Source of the DNA: Acrocarpospora macrocephala
Lineage (GTDB): Bacteria > Actinomycetota > Actinomycetes > Streptosporangiales > Streptosporangiaceae
Length of the DNA: 64,000 nt
Assembly (NCBI RefSeq): GCF_009687865.1
Contig: NZ_BLAE01000031.1
Coordinates: 45,073-109,072 of the forward strand
Reading direction: 5' to 3'
Shown: positions 1-8,976 of the stretch, piece by piece
Position numbering within the stretch: the stretch's first letter is position 1
How the letters are laid out: each line of letters opens with the position of its first letter
Translations under genes and position numbers: made by a program
The notes under the pieces: generated by a model
Databases searched by the model: none
Told to the model about the DNA's origin: nothing
What the model saw: only the letters and a program-made list of their open reading frames with translations

Positions 1-1181
1 GGCGGGGGCGGCGTGATGATCACCGTGGTGTCCTCGGCCATGCTCCGGCGGCCGTTGGGCGTGGTGGCGATCACCTCGTTCCGCACCAGATCGCGCTCGC
101 CCTTCTTGAGCACCCGGGCCACCACCGAGAACACCCGGCGCTCCCCGGCCTTGAGCGGGAATTCGGGCCAGCGCACCTCTCCATCGGCGTACGTGCCGTC
201 GCCGGACAGGGAGACGAACTCCAGCCGCTCGCCGAACCGGTCCACCAGCGCGACCGAGGGCTCGTTCACCTCGCCGGTGTTGCGCACCGTGATGGTGTAG
301 GTGAGCTCCTCGCCGGGCTTGGCGTCGGCGCGGTCGTCGCTCTTGCTCAGCGCCAGGCCGGTGGCCACGGTCACCAGCGTCTCGTCCACGGCCTGATCGC
401 TCAGGCCGACCGCGGTCGCGCTGGCCGTGGTGCGCAGCACCTGGCCGGATTTCGCGTCGGCCGGCACCTTGGCGGTCATGATGAACTTCTCCTCCGCGCC
501 CGCCGCCAGTTCGAAGCCCGGCCAGGTCACCTGGCGGTGGGTCTCGTTCCAGGCGCCACCCCGGGTGGCGGACTCGAACTGGAGGCCGCTGCCGGCCGAC
601 TCCACCAGGTTGACCTGGCCGAGCGGCAGCGTTCCCGGGTTGCTCACCGTGATCGTGTAGGTGAGGGTTTCGCCGCGCACCGCCTCCTGCTTGCGGTCGG
701 TCTGGCTCACCGCCAGCTGGGCCGCGCCCACGAAGGTCTCGTCGGTCGCGTCGGCGATGGTGCCCTGGGCGGTGGCCATGGCCCTGGACTCGTAGCGGAA
801 GCCCGCGATGGCCTGGTCCGGCACCCGGGCGACCACCTGGAAGACCCGCTCCGCCCCACCGGCGAGCGAGAACTTGGGCCAGTTCGCGGAGCCGCCGCCG
901 GCGGAGCCGCCGTCCGAGGCCGACGAGACAATCAGTCCAGCGCCCAGTTCAAGCCGGGTGTCGATCGCATTGGCTTTCTCGCCTCCTTCGTTGATCACGG
1001 TAACCGTGAAGCTCACGGTGGCGGATGGCGCCACGTATGTCCGGTTGTCAGTGACTCGTACCGTCAACTGCGCCTCGCGGGACGCTGACGCCGGTAGCAC
1101 CAGGCCGATGGCCAGCCCTACGAGCAGGCACCCCAGCAATACCGGCAAAAATGAACGCCGACCCCTCCGAGTATTGATCAT
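1..1181 (-). CDS. Secreted DUF11-repeat surface protein (C-terminus cut by left window edge)
   Basis: Reading leftward from an ATG at 1181, about 393 residues are open to the window edge with no stop. A GGGGGA ribosome site lies 7 bases upstream. Residues 1-33 form a signal peptide (RRGRR, a hydrophobic stretch, then ASA). At least three beta-sandwich repeats of about 115 residues follow, each carrying a form of the motif GE-LTYTITVxNxG; this is the DUF11 / TIGR01451 conserved-repeat pattern. The visible part ends in a proline run near position 1-15, possibly a linker to another domain or a membrane anchor outside the window. DUF11 proteins are generally cell-wall or secreted structural proteins, and no enzymatic motif is visible here. 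Family assignment is fairly sure; role is unknown. Confidence 0.75.
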   Translation of the reverse strand, partial: MINTRRGRRSFLPVLLGCLLVGLAIGLVLPASASREAQLTVRVTDNRTYVAPSATVSFTVTVINEGGEKANAIDTRLELGAGLIVSSASDGGSAGGGSANWPKFSLAGGAERVFQVVARVPDQAIAGFRYESRAMATAQGTIADATDETFVGAAQLAVSQTDRKQEAVRGETLTYTITVSNPGTLPLGQVNLVESAGSGLQFESATRGGAWNETHRQVTWPGFELAAGAEEKFIMTAKVPADAKSGQVLRTTASATAVGLSDQAVDETLVTVATGLALSKSDDRADAKPGEELTYTITVRNTGEVNEPSVALVDRFGERLEFVSLSGDGTYADGEVRWPEFPLKAGERRVFSVVARVLKKGERDLVRNEVIATTPNGRRSMAEDTTVIITPPP

Positions 1182-1303
1182 CTAGAAATCCCCCGATCTC
1201 GGTGCACACTCGCACGACTACGGAGCGTAACAACGGCTCAGGTGTCAAGTCGAAGAGCCGTACCGTGGCGATCAGGAGAAGTTATTGCCGGGGTCGATCT
1301 TCG

Positions 1304-2515
1304 TTAGCCCGGATCTCCGCTCTTCCGGTGGCGTCCGCGGGCCGGTTCGTCGGAGTGCTCGGCCCAGGCGGCCTTGAGGGCGTCGGGGAGGGCGCCGCTC
1401 CGGTAGATGTCGGACGTTTCAGGTTTGCGGCGTTTACCGCGATATTGCGGTTGAGGTGGGGTGGGGTGGTGGGGGTATCGGGGCAACTCCGCTGTTGATT
1501 CGGCGGGGTCGAACCAGCTGGGGGGTTCTGTGGCGGCGACGGCGTTGACGCGGGTCCTGCGGGTTTTGGCGTAGCCGAGGGCGATGACGGCCAGCAGGAG
1601 GGGGGCGATCAGGGCTTGGGCGTTGAGGGCCTCGATGCCGCCCGCGGGGACGTGCTGGACGGCCGAGACGGGGAACGCGGCCAGGTGTCCCGCGATCCCC
1701 TCGTTGTTCTGCTGGGATTTCGGGTGCGCGGTCTTGGCGGACGGTTTCTCGGACGTCCTCTTGTTTGCGTGCTTCTTGGGCGCGGGCCCCTGGGCGGTGC
1801 GGTCTTGCTGGTTCCGCTGGCCTTGCTGGTCCGCCTGGCCTTGCTGGTCCTGCTGGTCCTGGTGGTTCTGGTGGCCCTGGTGGTCCTGCCGGTTCTGCTG
1901 GTCGCGGTGGTCGTGGGAGTTCGGGCGCCCCTCCCGCGTGGCCAGCTTGGCGGCCGGATCTTCAGAGGCGTTTTCGGGCGCGTCCCCGGAGATGACGTCG
2001 GGCGGTTTGACCGCTTCGGGCTCGGTGTCTGTTTTGACCTGGGCCGGTTGCAGTCGTTCTTTGATCTTTTCCGGGTAGCCGTACCCGACGACAGCGCTCT
2101 GGTCCCGCGACTTCTCGCGGACGCGGCTGCCGTCGACGTTGCCTTCGATCGTGGTGATCTCTTTGCCGTCCACCCCGGTGACCAGGCCGATGTGGTCGAT
2201 GCCGTCGAGGCTGCCCGAGCCGTCCCAGTCGTAGAAGACGACCGCGCCCGGCACCGGCTTGTCGCCCCAGGCGCCCTGCTCGCGGAACCAGCGGGCGTGC
2301 CCGACGGTCCAGGCGAACTGCCCGAACCACTCCTGGTATCCGAGTTTGTGCGCGCCCCACGACAGGAACATGTCGCACCATGCCTGCGTGGAGTAGTCGG
2401 CATCCTGTTCGACGTTGTTGTACCACTTGCCGAACTTCGTGTGTCCATTCGGTCGTTCGGTGTAACCGATCTCCTGCCGCAGCAGGGCGATCAACTTCGC
2501 CATCTCGGGGCTCAT
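1304..2515 (-). CDS. CHAP-domain peptidoglycan hydrolase-like protein with C-terminal membrane segment
   Basis: A protein of 403 residues. Residues 10-150 resemble the CHAP amidase/endopeptidase domain found in many actinomycete proteins. Candidate catalytic residues are Cys47 (in AWCDMF) and His108 (in GIDHIGLV). The middle is a low-complexity stretch of Gln, Asp, His and Asn encoded by degenerate 9-base units (about 1790-1920). A single hydrophobic segment (IAPLLLAVIALGY) near residue 300 precedes an Arg/Pro-rich tail. There is no N-terminal signal peptide, so topology is uncertain: the C-terminal segment could anchor it with the CHAP domain on either side. The ATG at 2515 has AGGAGG upstream, and homologues typically begin near this Met; an in-frame TTG at 2578 would add 21 residues without looking like a leader. 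CHAP call is strong, biological role uncertain. Confidence 0.8.
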   Translation of the reverse strand: MSPEMAKLIALLRQEIGYTERPNGHTKFGKWYNNVEQDADYSTQAWCDMFLSWGAHKLGYQEWFGQFAWTVGHARWFREQGAWGDKPVPGAVVFYDWDGSGSLDGIDHIGLVTGVDGKEITTIEGNVDGSRVREKSRDQSAVVGYGYPEKIKERLQPAQVKTDTEPEAVKPPDVISGDAPENASEDPAAKLATREGRPNSHDHRDQQNRQDHQGHQNHQDQQDQQGQADQQGQRNQQDRTAQGPAPKKHANKRTSEKPSAKTAHPKSQQNNEGIAGHLAAFPVSAVQHVPAGGIEALNAQALIAPLLLAVIALGYAKTRRTRVNAVAATEPPSWFDPAESTAELPRYPHHPTPPQPQYRGKRRKPETSDIYRSGALPDALKAAWAEHSDEPARGRHRKSGDPG

Positions 2516-2644
2516 GAGAGTGGGGGGCCTCCTGTTCCCTTCGGGGACATGAGTCACGAAGGAGGCAATCCCTCGCAAAAGGGATATTCAGTGACATCTA
2601 TGCATAGAGTCAACGCACTTTACCCAAACATGAACAAACAGGAA

Positions 2645-2674
2645 AAGGAGGCACGGCGTCGCCGGTGCCTCCTT
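2645..2674 (-). terminator. Rho-independent-like terminator after the Ser/Thr kinase gene
   Basis: A perfect inverted repeat (AAGGAGGCAC / GTGCCTCCTT) with a 10-base interior that can itself fold lies just beyond the stop of the minus-strand kinase gene. In that direction it is followed by a T-rich run (TTTCCTGTTTGTTC). Confidence 0.75.
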
Positions 2675-2693
2675 CAGTGCCGAACGGAGATCC

Positions 2694-4931
2694 TCAGAGG
2701 ATGGGTCCGTCGGTGCCCTGGCTGGGTGATTCCTCGGTTTCCGGATCCGGGCAGGCCGGGCCCACGATCCTGGACGTGGAGGTCGCGGTGGCGCCGCCCG
2801 GGGAAGCGCTGACCGTGATCACTCGCTCGTCGGTGAAACCACACTGCGGCTGCTTGAAGGAGGCCGAGAACTCCTTGGTGTACTGCGTGTCGCCTTCCAG
2901 CGTGGCGCTCTGCGCATCCTTGAACTCCAGGTCACGCTCGCCGTACCGGAGGTGCTGCACGATGGACACGGTCAGCTTGACCGGAGCGGTCGAGCCGGAC
3001 GTCACCTGCACGCTGGCCGTCCGGCCGTTCCACGAGGCGATCTTCACTGTCGGCGGCGCGCACTGCGGCCCCGGCACCCGCACCTGCTTGGTCTGCGGGC
3101 CGTTCGCGGCGGCCGGTTCTGTGGTGACCGTGACGCTGAAGACGGCCACCTTCTCGCAGGCCACCTCGCCCAGGTCCCCCTTGAGGCTCAGCGGGTAGGT
3201 GGTCTTGCCGGAGATGTTCGTCGACTTCGTCTGGGCCGGCTTGCCGTCCCTGGCGAACACCGCCGTCACCTTCGCCGGGCCCGGGCCGTCGGTCTTGACC
3301 TCGACGCCCGCGGTCGTGCCGTCCCAGCTGGCGATCGCCACGCTCTGCACGGCGGGGGGCGGGCACGCCGGGCCCTTGATCGGCGTCGTCTTGCTGACCG
3401 GCCCCGCCTTCGGCGTGGTGGCTATGGTGATCCTGCGATACACGGTCTTCCCGCAGGCGGGCGCGGTGAAGGCGTCCTGCACCACCGGCGTGTACGTGGT
3501 GGCCCCCGCCAGCGGGATCACCTGCGCGGGACGCGCCACCAGATGATCGGTGTCGGGCCCTTCGGCGAACACCACCCGCAGCGACACCGGCCGGTTGGCC
3601 GACGTACGCACCCGCAGCGAGGCCGACTGCCCGTCGAACGACGAGACCGCCAGCCCGGTCACCTTCAGCGGAGCGGGTGTGACGGTGGCCGTCGCGGTCA
3701 CCGTGGGCGTGACGGTCGGCGTGGTCGTCGGGTCGGTCACCGGCGGCTGCGCGACCGGGGGGTCAGTGGCCTCATCGGTCGGATCCGTCACCGTCTCGCC
3801 GGTCGGTTCCGTCGGCTCCGTGGACTCCTCGGTCGGCTCCACCGTCGGCACGACCGGCTCCGGCGACTCGCTCTGCGCTGGCGGCCGGAGCGTCGTGCCC
3901 TCCGAGACGGGCGTCGCCCCGTTCGAGGCGACCAGCACCGCGATCACCACGGCCGCCACCAGCGACCCGCCGATCGCGAACCTCGGCGCGAAATGCCCGA
4001 GCCGATCCGACAGCACGGTCCGCGCCAGCGAGGTGCCCACCTCCGGCGCCGACGCCGGGCGCGCCAGCGGGAACAGCAGCGCCAGCAGGGTCGCCAGCTC
4101 GGCCAGGTGCCGCCGCCCGCGCTCCTCCCAGTCGGAGCCGTACGCCGCGACCGCCGCCGCCTCCAGATCGGCCACGAAGGCCCGCGCGGTCGGCGGGCGG
4201 TCCATCGGGTTCTTCGCCATCCCCCGCCCGACCAGGGCGCGCACCGAGGACGGCACCTCCATGGTCGGGATCGGCGCATGCTGATGCGCGTGCCGCATCC
4301 CCGCCAGGTGATCCGCCCGGTACGGCTTGCGCCCGGTCAGACACTCGAAGAACACGCACGTGGCCGCGTACACGTCGGTGGCCGGGCTGGCCGGATTGCT
4401 CGACCACTGCTCCGGCGCCATGTACGACGGCGTCCCCGACGGAACCCCCTGCTCCCCGCTGAGCGCCGCGACCCCGAAGTCGGCCAGCTTGCTGGTGCCG
4501 TCGGCCTGGATGAGCACGTTCTCCGGCTTGTAGTCGCGGTGCACGACCCCCTGGGCGTGCGCGGTCGACAGGCCGAGCAGGGAGCCCTTGAGCACGACCA
4601 GCGCCGCCTCCGGGCTGGTGGTGCCGTGTTCGGCGAGGATCCGGCGGAGCGGCACGCCGTCCACGAGCTCCATCACGATGGCGGCGTCGCCATAGGGGGA
4701 CTGCACGTATTCGTAGAGCTTGACGATGTGGGCGTCCTGGAGTTCGACCATCAGCCGGGCCTCGCGCTGGAAGCCCGCCAGGAACTCGGGGTCGTTGCGC
4801 AGCCGCTCGCTCAGGTATTTGATCGCCACGAACGCGCCGGTGGACTCGTAGGTCGCCAGCACGACCCGCCCGCTGCCGCCGACGCCTAACTCACGTATCT
4901 CCCGATACCCCGGAACCGTCCACTCGCTCAC
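2694..4931 (-). CDS. Membrane Ser/Thr protein kinase with three tandem extracytoplasmic repeats
   Basis: 745 residues from a GTG with GGAGGGGG nine bases upstream. The N-terminal 280 residues are a complete Hanks-type kinase: glycine loop GVGGSG (16-21), Lys38 in VAIKYL, catalytic HRDYKPEN (131-138), DFG (151-153) and an APE-like MAPEQW. A transmembrane helix spans about 318-336. A Thr/Pro/Glu-rich linker to about 420 leads to three consecutive repeats of about 100 residues (421-525, 526-625, 626-730), each opening with a SWDG/SFDG motif and carrying a Cys pair 30-32 residues apart (493/523, 592/624, 697/727), probably disulphides. These repeats are not PASTA by motif. The ectodomain probably senses a cell-wall or extracellular ligand (inference). 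The gene is monocistronic, with a terminator directly downstream. Confidence 0.9.
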   Translation of the reverse strand: MSEWTVPGYREIRELGVGGSGRVVLATYESTGAFVAIKYLSERLRNDPEFLAGFQREARLMVELQDAHIVKLYEYVQSPYGDAAIVMELVDGVPLRRILAEHGTTSPEAALVVLKGSLLGLSTAHAQGVVHRDYKPENVLIQADGTSKLADFGVAALSGEQGVPSGTPSYMAPEQWSSNPASPATDVYAATCVFFECLTGRKPYRADHLAGMRHAHQHAPIPTMEVPSSVRALVGRGMAKNPMDRPPTARAFVADLEAAAVAAYGSDWEERGRRHLAELATLLALLFPLARPASAPEVGTSLARTVLSDRLGHFAPRFAIGGSLVAAVVIAVLVASNGATPVSEGTTLRPPAQSESPEPVVPTVEPTEESTEPTEPTGETVTDPTDEATDPPVAQPPVTDPTTTPTVTPTVTATATVTPAPLKVTGLAVSSFDGQSASLRVRTSANRPVSLRVVFAEGPDTDHLVARPAQVIPLAGATTYTPVVQDAFTAPACGKTVYRRITIATTPKAGPVSKTTPIKGPACPPPAVQSVAIASWDGTTAGVEVKTDGPGPAKVTAVFARDGKPAQTKSTNISGKTTYPLSLKGDLGEVACEKVAVFSVTVTTEPAAANGPQTKQVRVPGPQCAPPTVKIASWNGRTASVQVTSGSTAPVKLTVSIVQHLRYGERDLEFKDAQSATLEGDTQYTKEFSASFKQPQCGFTDERVITVSASPGGATATSTSRIVGPACPDPETEESPSQGTDGPIL

Positions 4932-5068
4932 CGAATTAGCCCCCTCCAACAGGCACTCGGCGCGAAGAACTAACGCCGCGTACTCATACGAAGGTCTCAC
5001 CTCTACGCCAGCTTGTCACCGGAGCAGAAATGTCACCTATTCGCTGCAAACCGAATGGGTATGGCTGC

Positions 5069-6367
5069 TCAGCAGGTCGCGCCGCAGCTCCAGCGGGCGA
5101 CTACCCACAACGTCGGGTAGGCCAGCACCAGGATCGCGAACACGTAGCTGAGATTCCAGCGCGCGATCCGGAAAGTGTCCACCCGGAACCGCGACTGCAG
5201 CACCACGTTCAACCCGGACAGCGGGCCGCCCGCCGCCTGGATGCCCCACGCGATCAGGCCGGTCATGGCGAACAGCGTCGGGTCGGGTTCGAGCGGAGCC
5301 AGCATGCTCGCCGCCACCGCCAGCGAGATGACCGGATGCACCCCGACCGCGGACAGGAAGACCATCACCAGCACGAGCGCCCACGCCTGCGGCACGCCGA
5401 ACCGGAGCATGGGCGGATCCAGCGGCACCACGTCGAGCATGGCCGCGAACCCGGCCGTGAGCAGCCCGGCCGACAGGAACATGGACAGCTCGCCGCTCAT
5501 CGCGGGCAGGCTCCGCCGCGCGTGCGCGACCAGCCGCCTGGCCGCCCGGCGCGGTGTCCGCACCACCAGCAGGGTGATCGTGAGCGCCGGAGCGCAGACC
5601 ATGATGATCCCGGTGACCGGCACGGACGGCAGCAGCACGTGCGCGAGCACCACCAGGATCACCAGCGTCAGCGGCAGGCGCAGCGCCCCGAGCGTGAGCG
5701 GATATCCCCGGAAGTCGCGGACGGCGGGTCCGAACGCCCGGGTGATCTGCACACAGCTGATCGAAAGCGCGGCCAGCGCGAGCCCGGCGCCGACCGCCAT
5801 GAGGATGGGCAGCTTCGCGGCCGGCGCGTAGGTGAGCGCCGCCGCCGACGCCCCCCAGAACGGCGACCAGAACGCCCCCGCCGAGTAGCCCCGCGACAAC
5901 ACCATCAGCTCGGCCCGAGGCAGTGGGATCTTACGAAATATCCGGTTCGCGATGATGTCCAGCGCGGTGAGGTTGATGACCGACCCCAGCACGTGCACGG
6001 CCATCGTCGTCTGCCACACCCCCGACCGCCCCGTCGGCGCCTTGTGCTCGCCGGTACGCCCCCGGGGCGCCACCAGCCGCACGAACGAGATGGCCGCCAG
6101 CATGCTGATCATCGGCTGATTCGCGGCCAGCGCCAGCCGCCAGTCCGGCGTCACCCCGTGCGCGATCCCGATCCCGAGACCCACCACGCCGAGCGCGGCG
6201 AGCAGCACCACGATCGCCCGATACCGCCGGGTCAGCCGCTGGAGCAGGAGAATCCCTGCCACCCAGGTGACCGCCCCGGCCGCGAGCATGGCGGGACGCC
6301 AGGCCAGCCCCGCGATCGAGAGGGCGATCGCGGCGGCCAGCAGCGCGGCGGGCAGCTGCCGGGTCAC
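5069..6367 (-). CDS. Polytopic membrane protein, possibly an ion-transporter-superfamily permease
   Basis: 432 residues and roughly 10-12 hydrophobic segments. Two halves look loosely repeated: segments such as GSVINLTALDIIANR and GVHPVISLAVAASM resemble the helix-break regions of anion/C4-dicarboxylate permease-type transporters (weak, by eye). No ATPase or substrate motif was recognised. The GTG at 6367 is chosen because it precedes the first hydrophobic helix; it overlaps the TGA of an upstream reading frame (see the remnant at 6364-6560). The frame stays open to 7258 but would then run antisense through the neighbouring kinase, so the longer start is rejected. Lies between two kinases on opposite strands. 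Substrate unknown. Confidence 0.65.
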   Translation of the reverse strand: MTRQLPAALLAAAIALSIAGLAWRPAMLAAGAVTWVAGILLLQRLTRRYRAIVVLLAALGVVGLGIGIAHGVTPDWRLALAANQPMISMLAAISFVRLVAPRGRTGEHKAPTGRSGVWQTTMAVHVLGSVINLTALDIIANRIFRKIPLPRAELMVLSRGYSAGAFWSPFWGASAAALTYAPAAKLPILMAVGAGLALAALSISCVQITRAFGPAVRDFRGYPLTLGALRLPLTLVILVVLAHVLLPSVPVTGIIMVCAPALTITLLVVRTPRRAARRLVAHARRSLPAMSGELSMFLSAGLLTAGFAAMLDVVPLDPPMLRFGVPQAWALVLVMVFLSAVGVHPVISLAVAASMLAPLEPDPTLFAMTGLIAWGIQAAGGPLSGLNVVLQSRFRVDTFRIARWNLSYVFAILVLAYPTLWVVARWSCGATC

Positions 6368-6560
6368 CTGCGGCCTACGCCGCGAGTTCGTGCAGCACCT
6401 TGCCCACAGCTCAAGCCGTAACTGAGCGCGGGGTTCATCTGCAGCACGTCCCGATCTTTGCGCAAAACGCCATAAATAACCAAATTCCGGGCGTCCTGGA
6501 AGGACGTCAGGTTCTCCCCGGTCGCCAGCGGCCCCGGATAGCGATCCCCGGGCCAAGATT
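6364..6560 (-). pseudogene. Possible frameshifted remnant of an unidentified gene upstream of the membrane protein
   Basis: On the minus strand this stretch reads as a protein-like segment (TGENLTSFQDARNLVIYGVL, then RKDRDVLQMNPALSYGL). Removing one base just after the TTG codon near 6410 would continue as ALSYGLAVGKVLHELAA followed by a TAG at 6375-6377. As written, the frame instead runs on to a TGA at 6364-6366 overlapping the GTG of the membrane protein. No start codon with a ribosome site is visible, and extension upstream would run antisense into the kinase at 6618. It may be a decayed C-terminal fragment, a sequencing error in a short gene, or coincidence. Family not recognised. Confidence 0.3.
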
Positions 6561-6617
6561 CGGCTGAACCCGCGCGCGGCGTACCTTTGGACGGGCCAGG
6601 AACCGCAGGAGGATCGA

Positions 6618-8033
6618 ATGGCCGCAGGCCCGCTGGAGAGCACCGACCCGCGCACGCTGGGTGGCTTTGAGATCGTCGCCCGGTTGGGGGAGGGCGGGCA
6701 GGGTGTCGTGTACGAAGGCTGGTCGGCGGCGGGGGAGCGGGTCGCGATAAAGGTGCTCAAAGGGGGCACTGATCCGGTGACCCGGCGGCGTCTGGCCCGG
6801 GAGTTGGAGGCCGCGCGTAGCGTCGCGCCGTTCTGTACGGCCCGGGTGCTCGCCGCCGAACTCGACCGGCCTGAACCGTATGTGGTGAGCGAGTTCGTGG
6901 CTGGGCCCTCGCTGCACGATCGGGTCAAGACCGGTGGTCCGCTGCGGGATGGGGATCTGGATCGGCTCGCGGTCGGTACGGCTTCCGCGCTCGCGGCCAT
7001 CCACGCCGCCGGGATCGTGCACCGGGATTTCAAGCCGGGGAACGTGCTGCTCGGGCCGGATGGGCCCAGGGTGGTGGATTTCGGGATCGCGCGTCCGTTG
7101 GATGGGGCGACCGCGACCTCGGAGTTGGCGGGGACGCCGCCGTACATGGCGCCGGAGCAGTTGCGGGGGGTGCCGGCGTCGGCGGCGGCGGATGTGTTCG
7201 CCTGGGCGGCGACGATGGTGTTCGCGGCGACCGGGCGGGCGCCGTTCGGGCAGGACACGGTGGCTTCGGTGTTTCATCGCCTGCTGAGCGCGCCGCCGGA
7301 TCTGGCGGGGGTGCCGGAGAGCCTCCTGCCGGTGTTGCGGGATTGCCTGGCGAAGGACCCGGAGCATCGGCCGACGGCGAAGGAACTGATGATCCGCCTG
7401 GTCGACCCGACGCGAGAGTCGACCGCCGTGCTCGCACCGGATTTAACGCGATTTATTGGGACGACGGCTCCGACGGTGGTTTCGCCTACGGCCATGCTCG
7501 GGGTGAGCGATCGGCGGGTCCCCCGGCGGGCGATTGCCGCGATCGTGAGCGGGGCGGCGGTGGTCGTCGCGATCGTCGCCTTCTTCCTGATCAACCAGGG
7601 CACGACCCTGCCGTCCGGTGGCCCTTCGGAGCCGGTCGTCAGCGCGGAGACCGGAACCGAGCCGGGGACTACGTCGGAGATTACGACGGGGACTACTTCG
7701 GGGCCTGCGACGGGGACGCTGGTGTCCGGGGCGTTCGCGGGGACGTGGAAAGGAGACGTCGTCTCCCAGGACAGCCGGAAGGACACGTACGGCCTCACGA
7801 TCATCCTGGGAGAGGGTGATCGTGAGGGATACGCGATCCGGGAGAGCTGCGAGCAAGCGCTGCGAGTCACCCGGAATCGGGGCAACGCGCTCGATCTCAC
7901 CATGGAACAGCAGGGTCAGTGTGTGGGCGGGGATATCACCCTCACGTCTTCCGGTGGGGACACGCTGGTATACGAAGGGCAGGAGGGCGGCGGCTCCCTG
8001 GCGTACCGAGGAGAGCTCAGCCGCTCGTCCTAA
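6618..8033 (+). CDS. Membrane Ser/Thr protein kinase with small Cys-containing ectodomain
   Basis: 471 residues; ATG preceded by AGGAGG at the right spacing. The kinase domain is complete: GEGGQG (24-29), Lys45 in VAIKVL, HRDFKPGN (135-142), DFG (154-156), and MAPEQL. A transmembrane helix lies at about 305-326. A Thr/Gly-rich linker joins a C-terminal domain of about 105 residues (SGAFAGTWKGDV to the end) with two Cys and a beta-rich, lipocalin-like appearance. Similar extracytoplasmic domains occur behind kinases in actinomycetes, but no ligand is known to me. Its stop codon overlaps that of the convergent lipoprotein gene by three bases. Confidence 0.9.
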   Translation: MAAGPLESTDPRTLGGFEIVARLGEGGQGVVYEGWSAAGERVAIKVLKGGTDPVTRRRLARELEAARSVAPFCTARVLAAELDRPEPYVVSEFVAGPSLHDRVKTGGPLRDGDLDRLAVGTASALAAIHAAGIVHRDFKPGNVLLGPDGPRVVDFGIARPLDGATATSELAGTPPYMAPEQLRGVPASAAADVFAWAATMVFAATGRAPFGQDTVASVFHRLLSAPPDLAGVPESLLPVLRDCLAKDPEHRPTAKELMIRLVDPTRESTAVLAPDLTRFIGTTAPTVVSPTAMLGVSDRRVPRRAIAAIVSGAAVVVAIVAFFLINQGTTLPSGGPSEPVVSAETGTEPGTTSEITTGTTSGPATGTLVSGAFAGTWKGDVVSQDSRKDTYGLTIILGEGDREGYAIRESCEQALRVTRNRGNALDLTMEQQGQCVGGDITLTSSGGDTLVYEGQEGGGSLAYRGELSRSS

Positions 8034-8911
8034 CCGCCGCGAACCAGCTGGAACGCGTACGGGCCTGTCTTCGCCGAGTTCGATCGGACGATCAGCGCGT
8101 ACTTGCCGTCGCCGTTTGAGAGCGCCATGTCGAAATCCCCGCAAAGCGGGACCGGCTGGCGGGCGTTGGCGATGTTGGTGTAAGCCGCGTCCACGAGTTC
8201 CAGTTCGATCGCCGTGCACGCGCCGGTGCCGCCGACGACCTTGATGGCCGTCGCGCCGTCCGAGTCGAACTCGAAACGGTCGATTCGTCCGGGGACGTCC
8301 AGGCGTCCGGCCCCGGCGGGGCTGCCTTCTTCGATCTTCATGCCGATGGTGACCGGGAACGTGCGGGGCTTCACGGTCGCGATGCGGAAGCCGTACGGGC
8401 CGATGGTGTTGTTGTTGCCCCAGACCTCCAGCCGGTGGGTGCCCGCCTTGGTGAGCTTGAAGACCCAGGTGCCGAAGGACAGGCTGAGGTTGGGCAGGCC
8501 GACCGGTTCGTCGTCGACGTCGGAGAAGGCCTGGAACTGCAGGTCGGTGGAGCCGTTCATGTCGGCGACGTAGAACTCGCGGGCTTCGCCCAGGTCTATG
8601 ACGTACACGTCTTTCTGGCCGGCGCGGGTGAGCTCGCCGGAGACGACGCTGCCGTCGATGAGGGTTCCGCCGGGCTGGACGGTGGCCCCGGTGGTCTCCC
8701 CAGTGGTTTCCTCGGTGGGTTCGGTTGCGGGTTCGGTAGCGGTTGCGGTGGCTTCTTCGGGTTCCTGGGTGGCGACGCTGACCACTTCGGGGGCGGCCGC
8801 GTCGGTGTTCGGGGAGGTTGCGGCCGGGCCGCAACCCATCAGGGCCAGGCTGACCGCGGTCAGGGCGAGTGCGGTCTTCACCAGGCCGGAGACGGTGGGA
8901 GAGTTCGTCAT
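8030..8911 (-). CDS. Secreted lipoprotein with two PPC-like beta-sandwich domains
   Basis: 293 residues. Signal peptide and lipobox LMGC place the lipidated Cys at residue 27; a Thr/Glu-rich spacer to about 75 follows. Two units of about 100 residues then share the pattern SGxLxxxGxxDxYxxDL...YGFRI and PGRIDRFEFDSDG...PYAFQL, resembling bacterial pre-peptidase C-terminal (PPC) domains. No catalytic domain is attached, so a binding or scaffolding role at the membrane surface is inferred. Its only neighbours are the convergent kinase, with overlapping stops, and the divergent hydrolase gene 65 bases away. Confidence 0.7.
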   Translation of the reverse strand: MTNSPTVSGLVKTALALTAVSLALMGCGPAATSPNTDAAAPEVVSVATQEPEEATATATEPATEPTEETTGETTGATVQPGGTLIDGSVVSGELTRAGQKDVYVIDLGEAREFYVADMNGSTDLQFQAFSDVDDEPVGLPNLSLSFGTWVFKLTKAGTHRLEVWGNNNTIGPYGFRIATVKPRTFPVTIGMKIEEGSPAGAGRLDVPGRIDRFEFDSDGATAIKVVGGTGACTAIELELVDAAYTNIANARQPVPLCGDFDMALSNGDGKYALIVRSNSAKTGPYAFQLVRGG

Positions 8912-8976
8912 GTCCCCGATTGTGGGCAGTCCTCCTTACGGGAGGGTTGAACTCCGCTAACGGGTACCTTGGCGCA

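Noticed and set aside
1790-1925. Repeated CTGGTCCTG-like units
   Set aside because: They encode the Gln/Asp/His-rich linker of the CHAP protein, not an intergenic repeat.
1616-2812. Long open frame on the plus strand opposite the CHAP gene
   Set aside because: High-GC shadow: no ribosome site, low-complexity Val/Leu/Gly composition, and the minus strand encodes a clear CHAP domain.
2952-4889. 645-codon plus-strand frame opposite the first Ser/Thr kinase
   Set aside because: Arg/Gly-rich translation with no domain; it is the complement of an intact kinase gene.
6367-7258. N-terminal extension of the membrane protein over the second kinase
   Set aside because: The extension is antisense to kinase motifs and has no signal or domain; the GTG at 6367 gives a normal first helix.
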